DNA from: an uncultured Bacteroidota bacterium
GTDB lineage: Bacteria; Bacteroidota; Bacteroidia; B-17B0; Aurantibacillaceae
Reading direction: 5' to 3'
NCBI GenBank assembly: GCA_937873155.1
Contig: CALMVZ010000026.1
Location: 248,001-312,000, forward strand
Length of the DNA: 64,000 nucleotides
A program made the translations under genes and the position numbers. Shown here piece after piece: positions 7,219 through 16,487 of the stretch (positions are counted from its first letter, which is position 1; every line of letters starts with the position of its first letter). Below the pieces are notes generated by a model. That model was not told where the DNA came from, made no database searches, and was given only the letters and a program-made list of their open reading frames with translations.

Positions 7219-8078
7219 AGCTGACACTTGGTTTTTCTCCTTGTCCGAATGATTGTTTTATTTTCGATGCAATGGTGCATGGGAAAATAGACACTGAAGG
7301 TTTGGAGTTTGATGTAGTGATGGAAGATGTTGAAGCGTTAAACCAAAGAGCTTTCAAAAAGGAATTAGACATTACGAAATTGAGTTTTCATGCATTTTTG
7401 TACGTACAGGAAAATTATATTCTACTAAAAAGCGGGAGTGCATTGGGTTTTAACTGCGGCCCGTTATTAGTTGGTAGTTCAGAGTTCGTAGTTCGTAGAT
7501 TACAGGAAGATATCTCCGAACTGCGAACAACCAACTGCGAACTAAAAATAGCGATCCCCGGAAAGAACACAACTGCTAATTTTTTACTCTCTCTCGCTTA
7601 TCCGGAGATGAAAAACAAGACCGAAGTATTATTCAGTGAAATTGAACAAGGGGTACTCGATGGAAAATACGATGCCGGATTGATCATTCATGAAAGCAGG
7701 TTCACTTATGAACAAAAAGGATTAAAGAAGATAATGGACCTGGGTGAGTTTTGGGAAAGTTTGATCCACGCGCCTATTCCGTTAGGAGGAATTGTAGCAA
7801 GAAGGAGTTTTGATAATGAGCTTCATCAAAGGATCAACCGCATCATTAAAAAAAGTGTTGAATATGCTTATGCTAATACAAGTGACGTGATGCCTTACGT
7901 TAAACAACACGCCCAGGAAATGAGCGAAGAGGTAATGAAAAAGCATATTGATCTTTATGTGAATCAATATTCCCTTGATCTCGGTGCAACCGGTACTAAA
8001 GCTATTGAACTCTTATTTAGTAAAGCCCTGAAGACGGGATTGATCAAAAACACAGTGCAGCCAATGATTATCCAATAA
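7215..8078 (+). CDS. mqnD: 1,4-dihydroxy-6-naphthoate synthase
   Basis: MqnD converts cyclic dehypoxanthine futalosine to 1,4-dihydroxy-6-naphthoate in the futalosine route to menaquinone. The N-terminal LGFSPCPNDCFIFDAMV and the central KIAIPGKNTTANFLLSLAYP segments are diagnostic of this periplasmic-binding-protein-like family. Translation is coupled to mqnB (4-nt overlap). Oddity: about 25 residues (85-111, GSSEFVVRR...ELRTTNCELK) are encoded by an imperfect palindromic repeat sitting between GPLLV and KIAIPG, where family members normally have only a few residues. The frame is intact, so the enzyme is probably functional with a surface loop insertion. mqnA and mqnC are not in the window. 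Confidence 0.92.
   Translation: MKLTLGFSPCPNDCFIFDAMVHGKIDTEGLEFDVVMEDVEALNQRAFKKELDITKLSFHAFLYVQENYILLKSGSALGFNCGPLLVGSSEFVVRRLQEDISELRTTNCELKIAIPGKNTTANFLLSLAYPEMKNKTEVLFSEIEQGVLDGKYDAGLIIHESRFTYEQKGLKKIMDLGEFWESLIHAPIPLGGIVARRSFDNELHQRINRIIKKSVEYAYANTSDVMPYVKQHAQEMSEEVMKKHIDLYVNQYSLDLGATGTKAIELLFSKALKTGLIKNTVQPMIIQ
7467..7545. repeat. Palindromic element inside the mqnD reading frame
   Basis: The left arm (7467-7495; TTAGTTGGTAGTTC..., TTCGTAGTTCG) and right arm (7517-7545; CGAACTGCGAAC..., GCGAACTAA) form a long imperfect inverted repeat around a ~20-nt centre. The same GTTCGTAGTTCGTAG core occurs inside hemL at 30091-30118. The length and phase keep the mqnD frame open. Confidence 0.65.
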
Positions 8079-8220
8079 GCTTTGTATCCTTTGTGAAAAA
8101 TCCTAGCGGCCTTTGTGGTTAATTACGGTTACTTTATTTTAACAGGTCATGTTGCATTGGAATCCATCCCCCGGACTTTACCACAAAGAACACATAGAAT
8201 CTGCAAAGAGCACAAAGAAA
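8079..8220. repeat. Inverted pair of CTTTGTG-rich repeats
   Basis: The gap between mqnD and pth carries a ~48-nt element with repeated CTTTGTG heptamers (about 8080-8127, ending CCTTTGTGGTTAA) and a second copy in opposite orientation (about 8172-8220; ACCACAAAGAACAC...GCACAAAGAAA). I see no gene here. The arrangement resembles the CTTTGTG-type intergenic repeats common in Bacteroidota. Confidence 0.5.
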
Positions 8221-8228
8221 ATTTATAC

Positions 8229-8236
8229 TAACTTTG
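8229..8236 (+). promoter_or_regulatory. -7 promoter box of pth; fixes the start codon
   Basis: TAACTTTG ends 9 nt before the ATG at 8246. An in-frame ATG-like start at 8234 would lie inside this box, so translation must begin at 8246. Confidence 0.5.
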
Positions 8237-8245
8237 TATTTAGAT

Positions 8246-8812
8246 ATGTCAAAATTTTTAATAGCGGGATTAGGAAATATTGGTGATGAATACGCCGGTA
8301 CCCGACATAATATTGGTTTTGATGTACTGGATCACATGGCAAAAGAAGCCGGGGTGAAATTCACTTCAGGAAGATTAGCCGATGTTGCTGAAATGAAATA
8401 CAAAGGCAAAACGCTTATTCTTGTAAAACCAACAACCTATATGAATTTAAGCGGAAAGGCGATCAATTATTGGTTACAAGCCGAAAAAATTGCGGTTGAG
8501 AATTTAATGGTGGTGGTTGATGAGTTAGCTCTTCCATTGGGAAAAGTGAGAATTGGTCCGAAAGGAAGTGATGGAGGACACAACGGTTTAAAAAATATCC
8601 AGGAAACATTGAACACTACGAATTACCCCCGCTTGCGTTTCGGAATTGGTAATGAATTCGGAAAAGGTTACCAGGTGGATTATGTCCTGGGAAAATGGAG
8701 TGATGAAGAACAAAAGATACTTTCCGGCCGAATTAAATTAGCGGCCGATGCTGTAAAAGCATTTGCCTTCGCCGGTTTGCAGAATAGCATGAATACTTAT
8801 AACCCAAAATGA
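8246..8812 (+). CDS. pth: Peptidyl-tRNA hydrolase
   Basis: Releases peptides from peptidyl-tRNA dropped off ribosomes; an essential housekeeping enzyme of 188 aa. Visible motifs are the GLGNIGDEYAGTRHNIGF start with catalytic His21, KPTTYMNLSGKA, and GSDGGHNGLKN. I place the start at 8246 (MSKFLIAGLGN) because the family begins directly with this strand and because the promoter box at 8229-8236 overlaps the longer alternative. The stop codon overlaps the following hydrolase gene by 4 nt (ATGA). Confidence 0.97.
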   Translation: MSKFLIAGLGNIGDEYAGTRHNIGFDVLDHMAKEAGVKFTSGRLADVAEMKYKGKTLILVKPTTYMNLSGKAINYWLQAEKIAVENLMVVVDELALPLGKVRIGPKGSDGGHNGLKNIQETLNTTNYPRLRFGIGNEFGKGYQVDYVLGKWSDEEQKILSGRIKLAADAVKAFAFAGLQNSMNTYNPK

Positions 8813-9888
8813 TGTTCTTTAAAAAATATTTCCCCGCACTCGTTTTTCTTTTTTTATTTACCGGTCTTCATTCTCAATCCGGCGGTTATACATTTTGTGA
8901 TTGGGAAGACATAAAATTCGATCCTGATTATAAACCGAAAGAAACGGATACCACTATTGTGTTCGTAAGCACCCGTCATTATTTTCCCGGAAAGGTAGAA
9001 TTCCTGGATTACGAGTTTGATACCACGCACACGCTTCATTATTTCAATATGTATTTCAATAGGAATAAATGGATCTGTGTTCCAAAAAAAACTATTGAAG
9101 AAGCGTTTGAGAACACCGTAAAAAGTAACGATATTCTTGTATATGTTGAAGGAATGGGAAAGACATTCCCCTCTAATTTAGACAGAGCTACGCGTGTTAC
9201 AAGGTTATACGGGGTAACAACTGTGATGTTCGATTGGCCAACTTATAGTCCTTTTATGAGCGGAGGTAAAAATTACAAAGTAGCCCGGATGCAAAGTGTT
9301 GAAGTTTCACGTTCGCTGGGAAAATTATTCAGTGATCTTGACCGGTTAAGAACTTCGGGAGTGACAGGATACGTTAAAATGTCGTTAGTGTTACACAGTC
9401 TGGGTAACCGTTTGATCAAAGACGCTGTAAAACGAAAACACATCGGGGTAAATGGAAAATTATTCGATAACATCATTTTGAATGCGCCATGCGTAAGTAA
9501 AAGAGGGCATAAGAAATGGATGGAAAGTATGAAGATCCAGAGAGAAATCTATATCACACGAAATAACCATGACAAGACCCTTGTGCTCGCAGGAATTGTA
9601 GCTTTGTCCAAGCAAATGGGCAGGCATTTTGGTCTTCGGAAAGCGGAAAATGCGACGTATATCAATTTCAGTAAAGTATTGAAGCGGGAGCATAATTATT
9701 TTTTAATGACCAATGTTTTGAGGGCGCATCCTGATATCAAGTTGCTATATGATGACCTTTTTCATGGGAGAAATGTGTCATTCGATGATCCGGCAAAATT
9801 CAAAAAACGGAATAAAGGCAAGCTGATCATTCTTAGGGAACCACATGTTTCGCAGGATGGTGATATTGGTATCAGTATCGGTAAATAA
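8809..9888 (+). CDS. Exported alpha/beta hydrolase-like protein (DUF900-like)
   Basis: A protein of 359 aa with an N-terminal signal peptide (PALVFLFLFTGLHSQS). A central alpha/beta-hydrolase-type segment has a nucleophile-elbow motif LVLHSLGNRLI (about 190-200), as in the DUF900 family. The region before it (GVTTVMFDWPTYSP) fits a beta-strand and loop of the same fold. Catalytic Asp/His partners cannot be assigned with certainty; REHNYF near residue 290 is a candidate for the His. It is translationally coupled to pth (4-nt overlap), a link that is probably incidental. Substrate unknown. Confidence 0.7.
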   Translation: MMFFKKYFPALVFLFLFTGLHSQSGGYTFCDWEDIKFDPDYKPKETDTTIVFVSTRHYFPGKVEFLDYEFDTTHTLHYFNMYFNRNKWICVPKKTIEEAFENTVKSNDILVYVEGMGKTFPSNLDRATRVTRLYGVTTVMFDWPTYSPFMSGGKNYKVARMQSVEVSRSLGKLFSDLDRLRTSGVTGYVKMSLVLHSLGNRLIKDAVKRKHIGVNGKLFDNIILNAPCVSKRGHKKWMESMKIQREIYITRNNHDKTLVLAGIVALSKQMGRHFGLRKAENATYINFSKVLKREHNYFLMTNVLRAHPDIKLLYDDLFHGRNVSFDDPAKFKKRNKGKLIILREPHVSQDGDIGISIGK

Positions 9889-9932
9889 TTCAGATTTTAC
9901 GATTTTCTGTTAAATCGCTATCTTTACCTGCT

Positions 9933-12900
9933 ATGCAGAAATGGCCCTGGTTAGTTTATCTTTTCTTCAGTAAACGAAAGCTTATTTTCACTTTTTTAGT
10001 GATCGGACTTTGTGGTGTATTGGGCTATTACGCGAGTAAGATCAAACTGGAAGAAGATATTACACGTTTTGTTCCTAAGGATAAGAATTCAGCATCTATC
10101 AACAGTATACTTGAGAATTTAAAATCGAAAGATAAGCTTGTTATTCATCTCACCTCTTTATCGGGTGATAATACTGAAAAATTAGTTGAGAAAGCGGACT
10201 CTGTTTATTCGGCTCTGCAAACTATACCAAAGGAATTGTATACTGATCTTACTTACAGAATATCGGATAACACCATGCAGAGTGTTTACGAGATCTTTTA
10301 CAATAATCTTCCTTTCTTCCTGGGCCCTTATGATTACATGAGGATGAAAAATTTAGTTACAGCTGATAGTATTCAATATGCTTTGAGAAAAGATTATGAA
10401 GCTTTGATGAGTCCTTCAGGAATTGTGCTCTCCCGGTATATTAAGCGGGACCCGTTGAACATTGTTCCAATGGCGCTGAAGAAAATGGAGAGTATTAAGA
10501 TCGATGAGAATTTTGAGACTTATAACGGCACTATTGTCACAAAAGACCATAAGCATTTGTTAATGTTCATTACACCTGCTTTTGCAGCAAATGAAACTAC
10601 AAAGAATAAAGCTTTAATCGACTTTGTAAAAAGCACTTCTAAAAAATTAAGTACCGAAGAAATTAAAATTGAACCTTTCGGAGCCTGCATGGTCTCTTTA
10701 GGAAATGCGGAACAATTGCGAAAGGATACTTTCCTGACCACAACAATAACCATAATCTGTATCGCTTTACTGATAGGGTTTTATTTCAAGAACATTTTAC
10801 CGATCGTTTTCATTTTCCTTCCTGTTGTTTTCGGGATGATCTTCTCACTGGCCATGTTATTCCTTTTCAAAGGAATTGTATCTGCTATTGCAGTCGCTGC
10901 AGGTGCGGCTGTTCTGGGAGTGGCAATAAATTATAGCCTGCACTTTTTTACACATTACAAACATGTACGCGATGTAAAAGAAACTATTTCAGATCTCACA
11001 GTACCGATGCTGATCGGATGTACAACAACCGTCGGAGCATTTTTCGGATTGGTTTTTACCAAGAGCGAAGCTTTACATGATTTCGGGCAATTTGCAGCAT
11101 TTAGTTTGATCGGCGCTCTTTTGTTCTCAATATTTGTCTTGCCCCAACTATTAAAATTTTCATTCCGCAAGCAAACTATAGAAACAGAACGTGAAGAGAC
11201 ATTTTTGGATCGTTTGGTATCTTATCGTTTGGATAAGAACAAGATCGTTGTTGTTTCTTCATTGGTAATTACGATCACGCTTTGTTTTTTCGCATCCAAT
11301 GTTGGTTTTGAAACTGACATGAACAAAATCAGTTTCATGGATGAAGAAACACGTTTAGCGGAAAAGCATTTAGATGAAATCAATAATTTCGCGGCACGTT
11401 CGGTGTATGTTTTCGCAACGGGAAGCACATTGGAAGAAGCCCTGGAATTGAATGAAAAGATATATTCTCAATTAATAGAACAATCCGGCATTGGTAATGT
11501 GAAAAAAATAAATTCTATCAGTGCTTTGTTCCCTTCCGAAAAAATGCAAAAAGAACAATTAGCAATTTGGAACGGGATTGTTAAGCCATCTGTAAAAGAT
11601 AGTTTACAAAAAAGGATCGTAAGGTACGGGGCGGAATTAAAATTCAAACCGGACGCTTTTGCTTCTTTCTTTGAGTTGTTAAATAAGAATTACTCGGGAA
11701 TTGATAAGGCTGATCGTGACACATTACGTAAAATACTTTTAAAAGATTGGACAGCCAATGTGAATGGTAAACCCAGTATTGTCACACATGTAAAAGTGGA
11801 TGCTGATAAACGGGATCGGATCTATCACATGTTTGCCGATAACGAAAACATTGTTGTATTTGATAAGCAGCATTTAACTTCTCAATTCGTTGATGTGATC
11901 AGCTCAGATTTCTCCACTATTCTCTGGATCACTTCCATCCTTGTTTTTGGTTTCATGCTTGTTTCTCACGGACGGATCGAAATGGCAGTGATCAATTTTT
12001 TGCCGATGTTCATTTCATGGTTATGGATCCTTGGTTTCATGGGGATCTTCGGAATTAAATTCAATGTGATCAACATCATCATCTCCACTTTTATTTTTGG
12101 ATTAGGGGATGATTATTCCATTTTTATCATGGATGGATTAACAAATGAGTATAAATATGGAAAGAAAAACTTAGGAAGCTACAAGACATCCATTTTGCTT
12201 TCTGCTCTGACAACAATTATCGGAATAGGAGTAATGATCTTCGCCAAACATCCCGCTCTTCAATCTATCGCTGTGATCGCAATTTTAGGAATGTTCTGTG
12301 TAGTGTTCGTTTCATTTATAGTTCAGCCTTTGATCTTTAACTGGATGGTCTTAAACCGGAAGTATCGCGGTCTGCAGCCTTACACAGCAAAATATTTATT
12401 GATCACAATTATCGGGTTCATTGCTTTTGTAATTTGTTCTTTACTTCTCACTATAATTGGTTTGTTGATCATTGTATTGTATCCTGCAGGAAAAAAGAAA
12501 AAGAAGCTGGCATTCCATTACGTGATAGCCTATGCATTCAGATTTTTCCTGGCTGCTTTCTTTAACGTAAAGAAAAGGATCGTGAACGAACATAAAGAAG
12601 ACTTTTCGAAACCCGCGCTTATCATAGCGAATCATCAATCGCACATTGATCTTGCTTTAACTTTGCAACTGCATCCGAAGATAATAGTATTCACAAATGA
12701 TTGGGTGTACAACAATTTTTTTTATGGTTGGATCGTCAAGATGGCAGATTATTATCCGGCGTCCCAGGGTGCTGAAAATGCCTTTCCAAAATTGGAAGCA
12801 TTGATCGCAGATGGCTATTCCATTTTAATTTTTCCGGAAGGAACAAGAAGTATAACTGGAGATATAGGCCGGTTTCATAAAGGCGCATTCTTAGCCGCTG

Positions 12901-13775
12901 AAAAATTAGGTTTAGATATTTTACCTGTATTGATCCACGGTGCAGGCGATGCGGTAACAAAGAATGACTTTCATTTTAAAGATGGAGCTTTAACTGTTAA
13001 ATATTTACCAAGAATAAAACACGGCGAAACAAAATTCGGAGCAACCTACCAGGAAAGAACAAAAGCCATTTGTCGTTACATGCGTGATGAATATGAAATA
13101 ATGCGTGATGAATTTGAGCCAACAAAATACTGGCGTTCTAAACTGATAAACAATTACATCTATAAGGGCCCGCTGATAGAATGGTATTGCAGGGTAAAAA
13201 CAGCCATGGAAGGCAATTATGCTTTATTTGAAAGCCTGATGCCGAAAAAAGGAAAGATAGTTGATGTAGGCTGTGGTTACGGTTTTCTCCCTTACATGTT
13301 ATTATTTAAAAGCAGGCACCGTGAGATCTTAGGTTTGGATTATGATGAAGAAAAGATAGAGGTGGCTCAGAATTGCGCTAGTAAACGTTCGAATATAAAT
13401 TTCGAAGCAGCTGATGCTACAACCTATGAATTTCCAAACGCGGACGGTTTTATCATTAGCGATGTATTACATTATTTAAAGCCGGATCAGCAGGTTCAAG
13501 TGATCGAGAACCTCGCGAGAAAAATAAATAAGAAGGGAGTTCTTGTGATCCGCGATGCAGATGCCGACAAAAAAGCAAGACAGGCAGGAACAGCTTACAC
13601 GGAATTTATTAGTACTACAGTTTCCGGGTTCAATAAAACAGACGAGTCGGGCTTGCATTTTGTCAGCGGAAAACTGATTAAGGATACGCTTGCGAAATTC
13701 CCTAATTTGGTTGTAGAAACCTTAGATACTACAAAGCTGACTTCCAACATAATTTACGTGGTGAGGAACCCGTAA
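9933..13775 (+). CDS. Three-part fusion: MMPL/RND transporter - lysophospholipid acyltransferase - SAM methyltransferase
   Basis: A single 1280-codon frame. Residues 1-800 form an RND/MMPL-type inner-membrane exporter: TM1 near 15-35, large periplasmic loops about 40-255 and 450-650, and TM bundles about 262-410 and 655-800. Two further hydrophobic stretches follow to about 875. A PlsC-type acyltransferase domain comes next, with the HX4D motif at His901-Asp906 (NHQSHID) and FPEGTRS at 967-973. The last ~190 residues are a class I methyltransferase with VDVGCGYG at 1110-1117. I recall this architecture from annotations of Bacteroidota aryl-polyene/flexirubin gene clusters. It plausibly acylates, methylates and exports a lipid-linked product. 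A weak box TATCTTTA lies at 9919-9926. It may serve the pigment-like operon at 53-57 kb, but that is inference. Confidence 0.9.
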   Translation: MQKWPWLVYLFFSKRKLIFTFLVIGLCGVLGYYASKIKLEEDITRFVPKDKNSASINSILENLKSKDKLVIHLTSLSGDNTEKLVEKADSVYSALQTIPKELYTDLTYRISDNTMQSVYEIFYNNLPFFLGPYDYMRMKNLVTADSIQYALRKDYEALMSPSGIVLSRYIKRDPLNIVPMALKKMESIKIDENFETYNGTIVTKDHKHLLMFITPAFAANETTKNKALIDFVKSTSKKLSTEEIKIEPFGACMVSLGNAEQLRKDTFLTTTITIICIALLIGFYFKNILPIVFIFLPVVFGMIFSLAMLFLFKGIVSAIAVAAGAAVLGVAINYSLHFFTHYKHVRDVKETISDLTVPMLIGCTTTVGAFFGLVFTKSEALHDFGQFAAFSLIGALLFSIFVLPQLLKFSFRKQTIETEREETFLDRLVSYRLDKNKIVVVSSLVITITLCFFASNVGFETDMNKISFMDEETRLAEKHLDEINNFAARSVYVFATGSTLEEALELNEKIYSQLIEQSGIGNVKKINSISALFPSEKMQKEQLAIWNGIVKPSVKDSLQKRIVRYGAELKFKPDAFASFFELLNKNYSGIDKADRDTLRKILLKDWTANVNGKPSIVTHVKVDADKRDRIYHMFADNENIVVFDKQHLTSQFVDVISSDFSTILWITSILVFGFMLVSHGRIEMAVINFLPMFISWLWILGFMGIFGIKFNVINIIISTFIFGLGDDYSIFIMDGLTNEYKYGKKNLGSYKTSILLSALTTIIGIGVMIFAKHPALQSIAVIAILGMFCVVFVSFIVQPLIFNWMVLNRKYRGLQPYTAKYLLITIIGFIAFVICSLLLTIIGLLIIVLYPAGKKKKKLAFHYVIAYAFRFFLAAFFNVKKRIVNEHKEDFSKPALIIANHQSHIDLALTLQLHPKIIVFTNDWVYNNFFYGWIVKMADYYPASQGAENAFPKLEALIADGYSILIFPEGTRSITGDIGRFHKGAFLAAEKLGLDILPVLIHGAGDAVTKNDFHFKDGALTVKYLPRIKHGETKFGATYQERTKAICRYMRDEYEIMRDEFEPTKYWRSKLINNYIYKGPLIEWYCRVKTAMEGNYALFESLMPKKGKIVDVGCGYGFLPYMLLFKSRHREILGLDYDEEKIEVAQNCASKRSNINFEAADATTYEFPNADGFIISDVLHYLKPDQQVQVIENLARKINKKGVLVIRDADADKKARQAGTAYTEFISTTVSGFNKTDESGLHFVSGKLIKDTLAKFPNLVVETLDTTKLTSNIIYVVRNP

Positions 13776-13849
13776 TCGGTTAATAATTTCCCCTTTTATT
13801 TCCCAATAAAATTGCCTTAATTTAAGATTTGTAATCTATTGGTAAAATT

Positions 13850-14941
13850 ATGGCAAAAACTAAGTCTTTATTGAACGACAGGTCTTTAAAATTCTTAAAG
13901 GAATATTTGAATAACGCTTCACCTACAGGATTTGAAGCGTCCGGGCAAAAACTGTGGTTGAATTACATAAAACCATATATCGATGAACATTTCGTGGATA
14001 CCTATGGAACTGTTGTAGGAGTTATTAATCCTAAAGCTCCGTATAAGGTGGTGATCGAGGCACATGCTGATGAGATCAGCTGGTTCGTTCATTATATCAC
14101 AAAAGATGGGTTTATTTATTTACGCAGAAACGGGGGAAGTGATCACCAGATAGCCCCTTCCAAACGCGTTAATATTCATACAGAAAAAGGAATTGTGAAA
14201 GGTGTTTTCGGCTGGCCTGCTATTCACGTTCGCGATGCTTCAAAGGAAGAAGCTCCAAGTTTGAAAAATATTTTCTTAGATATTGGTTGTAATTCTGATA
14301 AAGAAGTTGCTGCATTAGGAGTTCATGTAGGTTGTGTGATCACTTACGAAGATGAGTTGATGGAATTGAACAACCGTTATTACACCGGCCGTGCATTAGA
14401 TAACCGAATCGGTGGTTTCATGATCGCAGAAGTAGCGAGAATGCTGAAAGAGAAAAAGGACAAATTACCGTTTGGATTATACATTGTGAATGCTGTCCAG
14501 GAAGAAGTTGGATTGAATGGTGCCCAAATGATCGCGAGAAAAATAAATCCGGATGTTGCTATTGTTACTGATGTTTGTCATTGCACACAGTCGCCAATGA
14601 TGAACAAGATCACAAGCGGCGACCAGGCTTGCGGAAAGGGCCCTGTTCTAAGCTATGCACCGGCGGTACAAAATAATTTATTGAAATTGGTCATTGAAAC
14701 CGCTAAGAAAAATAAGATCGCATTTCAGCGACAGGCTGCTTCGCGTGCAACCGGAACGGATACCGATGCTTTTGCTTATAGCACAGATGGAATTGCTTCA
14801 GTTCTGATTTCGTTGCCGTTGCGTTATATGCATACAACTGTTGAGAGCGTACACAAACAAGATGTGGAAGATGTGATCAAATTAATGTATCACTCCCTTA
14901 AGGCAATTAAGAATAATCACGATTTCCGTTACCTTAAATAA
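13850..14941 (+). CDS. M42-family metallopeptidase (glutamyl aminopeptidase-like)
   Basis: Dinuclear-metal aminopeptidase of family M42 (363 aa, normal length), cytoplasmic, likely forming the tetrahedral oligomers known for the family. Metal-binding and catalytic segments are visible: EAHADEISW (His72), RALDNRIGG, the QEEVGLNGA glutamates, TDVCHCTQSP, and the C-terminal RYMHTTVESV. It cleaves N-terminal residues from short peptides. It sits alone, 13 nt upstream of the GH3 gene in the same direction, so co-transcription with the GH3-lysE run is possible. Confidence 0.93.
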   Translation: MAKTKSLLNDRSLKFLKEYLNNASPTGFEASGQKLWLNYIKPYIDEHFVDTYGTVVGVINPKAPYKVVIEAHADEISWFVHYITKDGFIYLRRNGGSDHQIAPSKRVNIHTEKGIVKGVFGWPAIHVRDASKEEAPSLKNIFLDIGCNSDKEVAALGVHVGCVITYEDELMELNNRYYTGRALDNRIGGFMIAEVARMLKEKKDKLPFGLYIVNAVQEEVGLNGAQMIARKINPDVAIVTDVCHCTQSPMMNKITSGDQACGKGPVLSYAPAVQNNLLKLVIETAKKNKIAFQRQAASRATGTDTDAFAYSTDGIASVLISLPLRYMHTTVESVHKQDVEDVIKLMYHSLKAIKNNHDFRYLK

Positions 14942-14954
14942 TTCGTAATTCTAA

Positions 14955-16487
14955 ATGGCGATACTTGGTTCTATAATTAAACGTGCAATTGATCTGAGGG
15001 GAAGGATTCCACAAAGAAGAAGTACGTATAAACGTCAGATAAAGGAGTTGCGGAAACTATTGTTAAAGGCACAAAATACTGCATTCGGACAGGAATACCA
15101 GTTCGATAAAATGTTATTGGAGGCCGATCCTATTTCTGCTTTTCAAAAGACTGTTCCTGTTTTTGACTACCAAAGCATGTACGATAAATGGTGGAAGCGT
15201 TCTTTGAATGGGGAAGCATATATAACCTGGCCGGGCACAATAAAATATTTTGCCTTAAGTTCAGGAACATCAGAACAAGCGAGCAAGCATATTCCTGTAA
15301 CTAAGGAAATGATCAAATCCATCCAGCGCGGAACGCTGAAACAAATTCTCTCTACAGTACATTATGATCTGCCGAAGGAAATTTACGAGAAGCGCATTTT
15401 AATGGTAGGAGGCAGCACGAATTTAAATTTCAATGGTAAGTACTATTCAGGAGATTTGAGCGGTATCACTACGGGAACACAACCGAAGTGGTTCCAGAAT
15501 TTCACTTTACCGGGAAAGCAGATCAGGAATATTTCTAATTGGGAAGACAAGCTGCATGATATTGTTGTAAATGCAAAGAGTTGGGATGTTGGTTTTATTT
15601 GCGGGGTGCCTGCATGGATCCAGATCCTGTTTGAACGTATCATCAAACATTATAATGTAAAAACGGTTCATGATGTATGGCCTAACCTGAGAATATTTGT
15701 TCATGGCGGAGTAGCAATTACACCGTACAAATCAAGTTTGGAAAAATTAACTGCATTCCCTCTTATCTATTGTGATACCTATATGGCCTCTGAAGGTTTC
15801 TTTGCATACCAGGAAAGACCAAACGAAGAGCAGGGAATGAAATTGTTGTACGATAATAAAGTATTCTTCGAATTCATCCCTTTCACTGAAGAATTTTTTG
15901 ATAATGATGGTAATTTAAAAAGTGCGCATCCGTCTGTTTTAGATATCAGTGAAGTGAAATTGGACCAGGAATATGTTATTGTTATTACCAATTGTGCCGG
16001 AGCATGGAGATATATTGTTGGGGATACGATCAGATTTACAGACCTGCGCCGTTGTGAGATCATTGTAACAGGCCGCACGAAACACTTCTTAAGTATGTGT
16101 GGCGAGCACCTGTCGGTAGATAATATGAATCGTGCAATTAAATTAACTGCTGATGAATTAGGGATAGAGATCAATGAATTTTGCGTGGCGGGCGTTCCAT
16201 ATGAAAACCTGTTTGCCCACCATTGGTATGTAGGAGTAGATAAAATGGTGGATGAAAAAATACTGAGAGAGAAGATCGATAAACATTTGAAAGAGTTGAA
16301 TGATGATTATAAAGTAGAAAGAACTGCAGCTCTTAAAGAAATTATAATTACTGCTTTACCTGATGAAACGTTCCTCGGATTTTTAGCATCAAAAAATAAA
16401 TTAGGCTCACAGCATAAATTTCCCCGTGTCGTTAAAGGAAAGATCTACGATGAATGGTTAGCGTTTTTAGAGAATAACAAGAACTAG
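14955..16487 (+). CDS. GH3 auxin-responsive promoter family acyl-adenylating enzyme
   Basis: A 510-aa member of the GH3 family within the ANL adenylate-forming superfamily; plant relatives conjugate amino acids to hormone carboxylates through acyl-adenylates. Visible motifs are the P-loop-like ALSSGTSEQASKHIPVT (about residues 96-112), YMASEGFFA (about 276-284) and YIVGDTIRF near 355. GH3 homologues are widespread in Bacteroidota but their substrates are unknown. Four tightly packed genes follow. The start follows the M42 stop by 13 nt. Confidence 0.92.
   Translation: MAILGSIIKRAIDLRGRIPQRRSTYKRQIKELRKLLLKAQNTAFGQEYQFDKMLLEADPISAFQKTVPVFDYQSMYDKWWKRSLNGEAYITWPGTIKYFALSSGTSEQASKHIPVTKEMIKSIQRGTLKQILSTVHYDLPKEIYEKRILMVGGSTNLNFNGKYYSGDLSGITTGTQPKWFQNFTLPGKQIRNISNWEDKLHDIVVNAKSWDVGFICGVPAWIQILFERIIKHYNVKTVHDVWPNLRIFVHGGVAITPYKSSLEKLTAFPLIYCDTYMASEGFFAYQERPNEEQGMKLLYDNKVFFEFIPFTEEFFDNDGNLKSAHPSVLDISEVKLDQEYVIVITNCAGAWRYIVGDTIRFTDLRRCEIIVTGRTKHFLSMCGEHLSVDNMNRAIKLTADELGIEINEFCVAGVPYENLFAHHWYVGVDKMVDEKILREKIDKHLKELNDDYKVERTAALKEIIITALPDETFLGFLASKNKLGSQHKFPRVVKGKIYDEWLAFLENNKN

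Noticed and set aside
7214-8078. Frameshift or misassembly as the cause of the MqnD insertion
   Set aside because: The frame is open through the element, and the same core recurs in hemL, which fits a real repeat better than an artefact; only read mapping could settle it fully.
15779-16174. 131-codon antisense frame inside the GH3 gene
   Set aside because: Shadow of a conserved coding region; no independent promoter or motif.
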